Below, in pieces: positions 17,370 through 25,018 of a stretch of 64,000 nucleotides of DNA. Both the position numbers and the translations under genes were made by a program. The notes below the pieces were generated by a model. The model saw only the letters and a program-made list of their open reading frames with translations. It had not been told where the DNA came from and searched no databases. The first letter of the stretch is position 1, and every line of letters begins with the position of its first letter. The DNA is from CAVTOA01 sp963736285 (GTDB lineage: Bacteria; Actinomycetota; Actinomycetes; Mycobacteriales; QHCE01), in NCBI GenBank assembly GCA_963736285.1, contig CAVTOA010000003.1, forward strand, positions 310,001 to 374,000. The letters run 5' to 3'.

Positions 17370-17681
17370 TCACCCATTGACGAACTTAATTTTTGCTCGT
17401 CGTTCCATAAGCCTCTGCGCCTTATGGAAATTGCCGGCTTGAGCGGCACTTTCAATCTGACGGTCAGTGATCCTCAAGCCTAGTTCGAATGCCTTTTTTG
17501 CTGGCAATCTGCCGAGGTGGATGTTAACGTCGGCGCCCATTAAAGCAAGGGTAAAGAGACCACCAGTAAAAGTATCCGCAACGGCCACAGCTGCTTGCGT
17601 AGTGCCCTTAGCTACCTGGCGCCTATCAATGCCAGGCTCGCTGCGTCGCGCCCGCCTTGCGGGGACAAGCTCAGCGGACAT
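17370..17681 (-). CDS. Unrecognised small protein, N-terminal part of a possible larger gene
   Basis: A 103-aa frame from ATG 17681 to TGA 17370. After a basic start (RRARRSEPGIDRRQ) it has a hydrophobic patch (AAVAVADTFTGGLFTLALMG) and a helical region (KKAFELGLRITDRQIESAAQ, AGNFHKAQRLMERRAKIKF). The reading frame continues in phase past the TGA into the next gene. It starts 113 bp after the ppx stop on the same strand. No known domain is evident. Confidence 0.5.
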   Translation of the reverse strand: MSAELVPARRARRSEPGIDRRQVAKGTTQAAVAVADTFTGGLFTLALMGADVNIHLGRLPAKKAFELGLRITDRQIESAAQAGNFHKAQRLMERRAKIKFVNG

Positions 17682-17794
17682 GGCGGGCTCCGATCGGTCA
17701 TTGGACCCACGGTAACAGGCGTTGTCACGGCGTCACAGCTGGTAGAGCCGGATTTGAGTAGACCGCAAGAGAATGGCCAGCCGCTGGAAGATGG

Positions 17795-18723
17795 CTAACC
17801 CAGGGCGTAGGCGATGCCGTCGAGGATGTCGTGCTCGCTCGCGATCAGCTGACTGGCACCCGCGGCCTGCATAATCTGCTGGACGATGAGCGCACCTCCG
17901 GCGATGATGTCGGCCCGTCCGGGTTGCAACGATCCGATCTCTGCGCGCTGCTGACGGCTGGATGTTAGTAACCGCTGGGTTACCTGGGAGACATCGTCCA
18001 TGGTCATGGCGGCATGGTGCACCCGCTGCAGAGTCATAATGGGACAGTCCTAACGCGATGGCGGTCATCGTCGTTACCGAGCCCGCTACTCCGACGAGCG
18101 TGCGTGCAGAACCACGGCAACCCGCTCGGAGCGCGGTTCCGAGACATGCGCGTTGATCATTTCGTCACGAGCGGCCTCGATCTGCTCAGCGGAAGGTGGG
18201 TCGCCCATCAGGCATCGCTCCGTGATGCGGACGGAACCAATGTCGATCGACATTGCCGCGTCGACGCCGTGGCGAGGATTGCACCCAGCACCAGCTCCGT
18301 TGAGCCACCACCCACGTCGATCACACACCATGGCGCCGGCGAATCCTGCAAGCTGCGGACCGCGCCAGTAAAGGACAGATATGCCTCTTCAGCGCCCGAA
18401 ATGACCTCCGGCTCCACCGCGACCGTCTCTAGTGCCAGCAACCGAAACTCGTCCGCATTGGACGCATCTCGGGTAGCGCTGGTCGCCACCAGACGTACTT
18501 TGTCGACACCAAGCTCATGTAGCTGGGTGGCGAAGCTCACGAGCACCGCTCGTGCACGCGCCAGCGCTGCGGTGGTCAGCGTGCCGGAGGCGTCGACCCC
18601 TTCTCCTAGCCGAACAATCTCGGCCCGCCGGACGACGTCGTGGAGTGATCCGTCGGCCGAGATGTCGGCGATCAACAACCGAAAGGAGTTGGTACCGCAG
18701 TCGATGGCGGCCACCCGGGTCAT
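17795..18723 (-). CDS. ppx: Ppx/GppA-family exopolyphosphatase (frameshifted)
   Basis: Hydrolyses polyphosphate or pppGpp in the actin-like ATPase superfamily. Starts at ATG 18723 (MTRVAAIDCGTNSFRLLIAD, phosphate 1 motif). The family's second phosphate motif VIDVGGGSTELVLG, the ATSATRDASNADEF segment, and the C-terminal GRADIIAGGALIVQQIM are present. Three shifts break it, near 18280, 18110 and 18040; the pieces (SIDIGSVRITERCL, LVGVAGSVTTMTAIALGL, VHHAAMTMDDVSQVTQRLL) join into a normal-length protein of about 310 aa. It overlaps DUF501 by ATGA, the usual order in actinobacteria. Confidence 0.87.
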
Positions 18724-19250
18724 GCCCGGCTCTCCGATGTGGACACATCGGGCTCGACACATGGACCCGAGCACCACCACTCTGATAACTGCGCGAGCGC
18801 TTCGTCACCGAATGGATTGACCCCTGGGCCTGCCGCGAGCGAATGGCCCACCAGCGCATGTAAACACTTGACTCGCTCGGGCATCCCGCCAGCAGAGACT
18901 CCGGCGATCTCCGGCACTTCGTCGCCCAACTGGTCCCGGCGATGCAGGTAGTCGTTGTGCGCCTGGCGGTATTTCTCGGCTAACTTTGGATCGTCACTGA
19001 GCCGGGCGGTCATCTCCCGCATCACACCGGCACCCTCGAGACGGCTAATCGCCGCAGCGGCCTTAGGACAGGTCAGATAGAAGGTCGTCGGGAATGGCGT
19101 GCCGTCAGCCAATCGCGGCAACGTCCGCACCACATCCGGCGAGCCGCAGGGGCATCGATGCGCGACGGCGACCATGCCGCGAGGCTCACGCCCCAATTGG
19201 GTCGTAACCACCTGACGATCGCTGTCAGTAACGCTCTCTTGGACGCTCAC
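18720..19250 (-). CDS. DUF501 family protein
   Basis: An intact protein of about 176 aa from GTG 19250, which overlaps the ftsB stop by GTGA. Conserved features: HRCPCGSPDVVRTLPRL (two Cys), FYLTCPKAAAAISRLE, and the C-terminal VKCLHALVGHSLAAGPGVNP followed by FGDEAL. The cysteines and histidines suggest a bound metal. Members sit between ftsB and ppx in nearly all actinobacteria; the function is unknown. The longer frame to 19289 was set aside in favour of the coupled GTG. Confidence 0.9.
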   Translation of the reverse strand: MSVQESVTDSDRQVVTTQLGREPRGMVAVAHRCPCGSPDVVRTLPRLADGTPFPTTFYLTCPKAAAAISRLEGAGVMREMTARLSDDPKLAEKYRQAHNDYLHRRDQLGDEVPEIAGVSAGGMPERVKCLHALVGHSLAAGPGVNPFGDEALAQLSEWWCSGPCVEPDVSTSESRA

Positions 19251-19873
19251 GTGCTCGCGGGACGATCCGCTGCCTGGACGGTTGACCACAGTTTCTTATA
19301 CCAGGAGCCCCGGTTACTACTGTGGCCGCGCTGGGCATCGACGGCCGAGCTCTCACCCGAGCCCGCGTTCTCATCTTTGATGACATAAGCCATCTCGCCG
19401 GGTTGGACATATTGCCGGCGTTTGCGCGCCTGGCTACGGATATAGTCCGGATCTTTCCACTGGTCTTTCTGCCCTTGTAGCGCATGAATACGCTCGCGCT
19501 GTGACGCCTGGTCACGCTCCATCTGAGCGATCTGTGCCTGCTGGGCAAAGTATTGCCGAGCAGGATAGGCCAGCGTGAGAGCCAACAAAGCCAGCACCAC
19601 GGCCAACACGGCGGCCCGGCCGGTGAAACGCGGACCAGGTCGACGCTGAAAACGTCTGCCTGTTTGGGCGGCCCGATTGCTCGCCACCGTGCGCCTGATT
19701 CCGGGTCTGCGCCCAGCGGGCTCCCGATCCGAATGTTCTATTTCGCCGGCGGATCCGCGTAGAGGTAGAAGAAGTTCTAGTTTTTGCTTTACCGCCGCCT
19801 TTTCCCGCTGATCGGGGGGAGCGGTTCGCCGCTCCGCGCCGCGCCGCGGCCGCCCCTGGTCCAGATGAGGCAC
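19247..19873 (-). CDS. FtsB/DivIC family septum-formation protein
   Basis: A small bitopic division protein. About 85 residues of basic, disordered cytosolic tail precede one membrane segment (AAVLAVVLALLALTLAYPA). A coiled coil follows (QIAQMERDQASQRERIHALQ) and then the family motif WKDPDYIRSQARKRRQYVQPGE, read in two parts. FtsB-type proteins join FtsL and FtsQ in the divisome. It lies directly after eno, as expected. The start is unclear: GTG 19873 is given, and another frame upstream also looks basic, so an indel in the tail is possible. Confidence 0.85.
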   Translation of the reverse strand: MPHLDQGRPRRGAERRTAPPDQREKAAVKQKLELLLPLRGSAGEIEHSDREPAGRRPGIRRTVASNRAAQTGRRFQRRPGPRFTGRAAVLAVVLALLALTLAYPARQYFAQQAQIAQMERDQASQRERIHALQGQKDQWKDPDYIRSQARKRRQYVQPGEMAYVIKDENAGSGESSAVDAQRGHSSNRGSWYKKLWSTVQAADRPAST

Positions 19874-19909
19874 CAGAGCCGGCTGCGGAGGGATGACGAA
19901 CCATTCCGT

Positions 19910-21197
19910 CTACTTTTGTGCCGCGAAACGAGGAAAGGCGCCTCGGCCGGCATACCTGGCGGCGTCGTCGAGCTCCTCTTCGATCCGCAAAAGCTGGTTG
20001 TACTTAGCGACGCGCTCCGAACGGGCAGGCGCACCGCTCTTGATCTGACCCGCATTAGTGGCCACCACGAGGTCAGCGATGGTGGTGTCTTCTGTCTCGC
20101 CGGATCGGTGCGAAAGCATGCACCGGTAACCGGAGTGCTGTGCCAGAGCCACCGCGTCGAGCGTCTCTGTCAGGGTGCCGATTTGGTTGACCTTGACCAG
20201 CAACGCGTTCGCGGTCGAGCTCTTCGATACCGCGCTTAAGCCGATCGGGATTGGTGACGAACAGATCGTCGCCCATGATCTGCACCTTGTTGCCCAGCTC
20301 TGCGGTGAGCGTGCGCCAACCGTCCCAGTCTTCTTCGGACAGTGGGTCCTCAAGCGAGACGATCGGGTAGGTCGCGACCAGTTCTGCGTAGTACGCGGTG
20401 AGGTCGTCAGCCGACTTTTTCGCCCCCTCGAGCTCATACACGCCATTGGCATAGAACTCCGTGGCGGCGGCGTCGATGGCCAACGCGATGTCGGAACCCA
20501 GCTGGTAGCCGGCCTTCTCAATCGCCTCGGCGATGAGGTCAAGCGCGGCCCGGTTGCTGGGCAGATCTGGCGCGAAGCCCGCCTTCGTCGCCGAGCCCAG
20601 TCGAGAGCTTCTTGGCTTTGAGGACGGACTTGAGCGCGTGGTAGGTCTCAGCGCCCCATCGCAACGCCTCGCGGTACGTGGGTGCACCGATGGGTGCGAT
20701 CAAAAATTCTTGAATGTCCACATTGGAGTCAGCATGAGCCCCACCGTTGAGAACGTTGAACAACGGCACCGGCAGCAGGTGCGCGTTGGGTCCACCTAGA
20801 TACCGGAATAGCGGAAGGTCCGCGGAGTCGGCTGCGGCCTTCGCTACCGCCAGCGAGACACCCAACATGGCATTAGCACCCAAACGACTTTTGTCGGGAG
20901 TTCCATCGACGTCAAGAAGCGTTTGGTCAACGAGCCGCTGCTCGCTCGCATCAAACCCCACGAGCTCCGGGGCGATTTCATCGCTCACCGCGTCGACCGC
21001 GCGCGGCCACACCCTTACCGCGCATAGCGCTCGCCGCCGTCGCGCAGCTCGATCGCCTCGAACTGACCGGTGGATGCCCCACTCGGCACGGCAGCCCGAC
21101 CCACGGTGTCATCGTCGAGAAGTACTTCGACTTCGATCGTTGGATTACCCCTCGAGTCGAGGATTTCTCGGGCAACAAGACCTTCAATCGCGGCCAC
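19910..21197 (-). CDS. eno: Enolase (frameshifted)
   Basis: Converts 2-phosphoglycerate to phosphoenolpyruvate in glycolysis. Starts at GTG 21197 (AAIEGLVAREILDSRGNPTI). Recognisable segments are VPSGASTGQFEAIELRDG, GANAMLGVSLAVAKAAADS, LFNVLNGGAHADSNVDIQEF, STGLGDEGG, IVSLEDPLSEEDWDGW and LSHRSGETEDTTIADLVV, so all active-site and magnesium-binding stretches are present. Three shifts break the frame, near 21013, 20600 and 20200. Enolase is essential and single-copy in most actinobacteria, and the fragments are pristine, so sequence error is the likely cause. Downstream ftsB-DUF501-ppx is the standard order. Confidence 0.9.
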
Positions 21198-21426
21198 GCG
21201 ACGCTCCTTAACTGGGGGTTGTGCGGGTAGTTAGGCCATACATTGCGGTTGTGCTGTGACGCCGATTGAGACAGCCGGTGGCGTCACAGCACCAAGATTC
21301 AGCCGGCAGCCTACCGCGCAACCATGCCACTCCCCCGCCGATGCCACAGGATTTAGCGAGCTGACCGGTCATTTTCTGAGTTCACTCCAGAAAATGACCG
21401 GCAGACACGTGGGGCTAGTCGCGGAC

Positions 21427-22487
21427 CTACGCGGAGCTGGCTTCAGTGGCCCGAATCTGCCCAGCGAGCCGGTCCGCTGCCGAACGGAGGGCGGCTTCGG
21501 CATCGAGACCATGGGAACGGGCGGCGACCACAATGGACAACAACAGATCACCCAACCGCTCGGAGTCATCCGGCACATTGAGCCCGGCGAGGCAGGCTCG
21601 GCGTTGTGACCGGCACCTGGAACTTCTCCGCCTTTGACAGGTACTTCCGGGCTAGGGACAGTGCGGGTTGCGCCCTGGCGACACCATCCAAAGCAGACGT
21701 TCGCTGCTTTTCGTGGCGCTTGATTTCTTCCCAATTGCGCTTCACATCGTCTGCGGTCTCTGCCTGGCACCCGCGCAAACACATGCGGGTGACGCCGCAC
21801 CAGCTTGTCCACTAGGGCGCCAGCGACGTCGTCAATATTCCACCGATCTTGCTCTGGGTTTTCTTCGGCGAGACGCGCATGGAACACCGGTTGCAACAGC
21901 ACGTCGCCGAGTTCTTCGATCATCGCCTCACGGTCATTTGCTTCTATGGCGTCGTAGGCTTCGTAAGCTTCCTCCAGCAAGTACGGCATGAGTGAGCTGT
22001 GTGTCTGCTCCGCATCCCACGGGCAGCCACCGGGAGTGCGCAACCGATCCATCACCGCGACCACGTCGAGCAGCCGAGCCCCCGGCGGATCCCAGGAGCC
22101 GTACACCACCTCTAGCTCAGGCACTGGTCGGCGGTCACCCGCGCCGCTCACGCCGTTTTCTCGCACCACGCTATGGCCAAGCGCGGTCGCGAACTGGGTA
22201 TCGCCGGTTGGTCCCGCGAACCAAACCGGCTCAACCCCGGAGTGTGCGACCAGCCGAAACGAAGCCGCCTGCTCGGTCGGGGTGCCATCGAGAATTTCAA
22301 CCGGCACATCGCAGGCACGCAGTGCGGCTACCGCCTCCGTCTCTGCCCCGGCATAGACGGGATGCGTTTGGAGCAGGCTCCAGGCGCGGGCAGTAAGCAG
22401 GCCAGCCGGAAGTCGCGGCGAGGTAACCAGCAGGTAAAGCCGACTAGTGCTGACATCGTCAATTACATCTGGGGAGGTTTCGGTCAC
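21427..22487 (-). CDS. mazG: MazG-type nucleoside triphosphate pyrophosphohydrolase (frameshifted)
   Basis: Hydrolyses NTPs to NMP and pyrophosphate, protecting nucleotide pools. The N-terminal 130 residues are the extra actinobacterial region (RLYLLVTSPRLPAGLLTARA). The MazG domain follows: MDRLRTPGGCPWDAEQTHSS and YLLEEAYEAYDAIEANDREA, with the EExxE plus ExxD magnesium ligands (EELGDVLLQPVFHA). Shifts near 21790 and 21580 break the C-terminal part; joined, it ends LGDLLLSIVVAARSHGLDAE and ATEASSA at the TAG at 21427. The start is GTG 22487. Its place between mfd and eno is usual. Confidence 0.85.
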
Positions 22488-22650
22488 GCAAACCAGACTA
22501 GAGCCGACGTCGTCGATGAAACTTTCGGATAAGAGCTAGCTCAGATACAGAAGCATTTCAAAGTTCACCGCATGCTCTAGCACAGGGTCGAATCGACCAG
22601 GTAAGCTTGTGAGCGGTTGCAGTCGTAGTTCCTCGATCGTTGGTAAGACG

Positions 22651-22675
22651 CCCGCGGAATGTAAGACAGCGGGCA
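22651..22675 (+). promoter_or_regulatory. Hairpin with U-run in the cspA leader
   Basis: GCCCGC at 22651-22656 pairs with GCGGGC at 22670-22675, followed after AC by five T (22678-22682). It lies about 95 nt before the cspA start in the same direction. It could be an attenuator or a temperature-sensitive leader element. Confidence 0.35.
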
Positions 22676-22770
22676 CTTTTTGGGTTTCAGATCGTCTCCC
22701 GGAAAGCCGTCCGGCAATCACGAAGCGCACAACGTGTGTGGTTCGTACCGTTTTCCGCAGGGAGAAAGTT

Positions 22771-22977
22771 ATGGCTCAGCAAGGCACCGTCAAGTGGTTC
22801 AACGCCGACAAGGGCTTTGGATTCATTGCACCAGACGGTGAGGGTCCAGACGTGTTCGTTCACTACTCCGCCATCAACAGCAATGGGTTCCGCAGCTTGG
22901 ACGAAGGTCAGCGAGTGGAGTTCGAAATCACGCAGGGCCAGAAGGGTCCGCAAGCGGAGCAAGTTAGCATGCTCTAG
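22771..22977 (+). CDS. cspA: Cold-shock protein, CspA family
   Basis: A complete 68-aa single OB-fold protein that binds single-stranded nucleic acid. RNP1 is KGFGFIAPD and RNP2 is VFVHYSAI; the opening MAQQGTVKWFNADKGFGFI is the classic CspA start. The ATG at 22771 follows GGGAGAAAGTT. A longer frame upstream to 22609 is open but outside the family. The gene diverges from mazG and is closed by a strong terminator. Confidence 0.96.
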   Translation: MAQQGTVKWFNADKGFGFIAPDGEGPDVFVHYSAINSNGFRSLDEGQRVEFEITQGQKGPQAEQVSML

Positions 22978-22990
22978 ATGCTCGCAGAGG

Positions 22991-23021
22991 ATCCCCGCCC
23001 AGCTGGGCGGGGATTTTTTTT
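22991..23021 (+). terminator. Rho-independent terminator of cspA
   Basis: A perfect palindrome ATCCCCGCCCAG/CTGGGCGGGGAT at 22991-23014 is followed by a run of eight T (23014-23021). It begins 13 bp past the cspA stop and is the strongest terminator seen in the window. Confidence 0.95.
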
Positions 23022-23060
23022 GGCTCTGCTCCCTTGCAACGCCTCCGACATCGTCGCGCT

Positions 23061-24107
23061 TCACAACGGCGCCTGGTAGTTGTTTTCCCAAGCATCAACC
23101 CGGAAGCCCAGGCGCTCATTGATCGCCCGCATATAACGGTTCTCGGCCGCGTTCCACGTCTGAATCTCATGTACATCAGACCGCTCTTCCGCAAGCCAAT
23201 TGAGCATCGCCGACTTAAGCCAGATACCCAAGCCATGCCCCCGGTGTTCACGCACCACCGAGGTGTCCTCCTGCCAGGCCCGAGAAGGCGTCCAATGCGA
23301 GATAAGTACCTCGGTAAGGCCCGCGATGGCGCCCGTCGCTTCATGTACCGCGACAACGACTCGTAGCTCTTTCCCTACCGCATGCTGATGCTCGAAAGCC
23401 CGTACCGCTTCGGTGTTCCAATGCCATGGTTCGAATTCGAGGTCGCCGAGAGGGGCGTCAGCCATAGCATTCTTAGCGGCGGCATAGGCACGCACCACAT
23501 TGTCAGGCGCGGAGCCCACCCAGCTGACGAGACGATACCCCTCCCGGCCCGCCTGAAGCTCCTTCTCCACCAGAAAAGTGTCCATAGTAGATCTGGTGAT
23601 GAGTGAGCGGGCCTCTACTTGGGCTAGGGAAAAGCCCCAACGTTCAGCTACGTAGGAACCGGCACCGCCAGCAACGGCCGCACCGTCTAGGACCGTCCGG
23701 TCGTGATCGCGTGCGGTTTTGACCGCTGCGGCAAGCAGCCTGGTTCCGTAACCATGAGCACGATGCTCGGGGGCGACAATGATGTCCACTTTGACTCGCT
23801 GCCTGTTTTGTACCAGTGGCAGGCGCAACTCAGCCACTCCCACCACATTTCCGGTGTCTCGCGCAAGCCAGAAGTAGCGCTGAGTGTTGACGTTTTCCGT
23901 AGTCAGCTCCGCCGTGGTGTCTTGCTGCACCGGGAGCGGGTCTTGTGGGAGGTCAACTGCCAAGGCGGCGACGACCACGTCGTGCCATGCTCGCAGGATC
24001 GCCTTGTCTGCGTCCACAGGTGAAAAACTGTCGATGGTCACATCGATGTTTTCCCAGCTCACTGACGAGACCAAACTACTTTGATCTTCGGGGAGTTCCA
24101 TCCCCAT
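23061..24107 (-). CDS. Tandem GNAT-domain acetyltransferase
   Basis: A 348-aa protein with two GNAT folds. The first, at about residues 25-180, has the acetyl-CoA loop VAPEHRAHGYGTRLLAAAVK. The second, at about 195-345, has VVREHRGHGLGIWLKSAML followed by WNAAENRYMRAINERLGFRV. Double-GNAT proteins include mycothiol synthase MshD, but the N-terminal part here does not show a specific MshD pattern, so the substrate is unknown. The start at ATG 24107 overlaps the 3' end of the AT-rich orphan gene by 32 bp; ATG 24101 is an alternative. Confidence 0.85.
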   Translation of the reverse strand: MGMELPEDQSSLVSSVSWENIDVTIDSFSPVDADKAILRAWHDVVVAALAVDLPQDPLPVQQDTTAELTTENVNTQRYFWLARDTGNVVGVAELRLPLVQNRQRVKVDIIVAPEHRAHGYGTRLLAAAVKTARDHDRTVLDGAAVAGGAGSYVAERWGFSLAQVEARSLITRSTMDTFLVEKELQAGREGYRLVSWVGSAPDNVVRAYAAAKNAMADAPLGDLEFEPWHWNTEAVRAFEHQHAVGKELRVVVAVHEATGAIAGLTEVLISHWTPSRAWQEDTSVVREHRGHGLGIWLKSAMLNWLAEERSDVHEIQTWNAAENRYMRAINERLGFRVDAWENNYQAPL

Positions 24108-24939
24108 CGGACAGACTTGTCAAAATTTTCATAGGTGGTCTATCCGTAAAGCGATCCAAGGGATGAACAGACTCCTCTTTTTTCGACTTCTTATATTGAA
24201 TGAGATCGAGACCTAATTCCTTCCGGGAAATGTTCACTTCGGCGCAAATTCGCTCCATTTCCTTAAAAGAGGGATGGTATTTTACGCTTAATGCAACTCC
24301 GTTCGACAAGTTTGTTTGTAGCGAGCGCAGAAAAGTCCCGAAAAACTCTTGCTCATCCCAGGTATGATTTATTGGCGATAGCCTGCAAAGAATGTTCGCG
24401 GTTCTTTCTCGAACCTCTGGCGGGTACTGGTCGCAATCCTGCAGATCATCTATTCTTCTCGCAATCTCCCCAACAATAGACTTCCGAGGGAAAAGATTAA
24501 TGAATACTTGCTTTACTTTCTTATTGGACGGATCTTGATCCGCAAAAATTCCTCGCTCTTCCCACGTAAGGCCAGGCCAAATGAGAAAATGCTCCTCCCC
24601 CAGATCGATGGTGTTGTCTTCTTCATTCAGAGCGACATTCACTCTAGGGCCGTTTAGTTCGTATTGCCTTTTCTGTCTACATTGCTCTAGGTAGTAATGG
24701 TTATATTCGTTTCTTACCGCAAAAGGAAGAATCAAGTTCATGCCAATGAGTAACGGCATTTTTTCGCGAATAAATTTTTTATCTCGATCAGATAAATGAA
24801 AAAAACGGTCAGCTCGAATTCTATCCGCTTCTAACTTCGATTTCCCTTCCAAATCATCTTGAAAGAAACTCATCAGCCACGGCGTACGTGGCATTCCCAC
24901 CCTTTCGAGAAACACGCGGGCCTTATTCCAGTTGGACAT
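24076..24939 (-). CDS. AT-rich orphan gene of unknown function
   Basis: A complete 287-aa frame from ATG 24939 (MSNWNKARVFLERVGMPRTP). Base composition is about 40% G+C in the lines I counted, against nearly 60% around it, and codons ending in A or T are common. The protein is soluble and charged, rich in Lys, Asp, Glu and Phe. Distinct stretches are IREKMPLLIGMNLILPFAVR, FLIWPGLTWEERGIFADQDP, ALSVKYHPSFKEMERICAEV and LGLDLIQYKKSKKEE. I do not recognise a domain. It lies between mfd and the GNAT gene, on the same strand. The composition points to recent transfer; the last few residues overlap the GNAT start. Confidence 0.75.
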   Translation of the reverse strand: MSNWNKARVFLERVGMPRTPWLMSFFQDDLEGKSKLEADRIRADRFFHLSDRDKKFIREKMPLLIGMNLILPFAVRNEYNHYYLEQCRQKRQYELNGPRVNVALNEEDNTIDLGEEHFLIWPGLTWEERGIFADQDPSNKKVKQVFINLFPRKSIVGEIARRIDDLQDCDQYPPEVRERTANILCRLSPINHTWDEQEFFGTFLRSLQTNLSNGVALSVKYHPSFKEMERICAEVNISRKELGLDLIQYKKSKKEESVHPLDRFTDRPPMKILTSLSDGDGTPRRSK

Positions 24940-25018
24940 GACACGCGATCCACTCAATGGCCAACGTTTGCTCCGGCTTGGTACGCGCTAGATAGGTGCG
25001 GCATGACCTCGCTCCCCG

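Noticed and set aside
17370..17372. TGA recoded as an amino acid
   Set aside because: No selenocysteine-type hairpin is evident and no other gene in the window needs it.
21256..21609. Plus-strand frames over the mazG 3' end
   Set aside because: They are shadows of mazG after the second frameshift; the repaired minus-strand reading ends properly at 21427.
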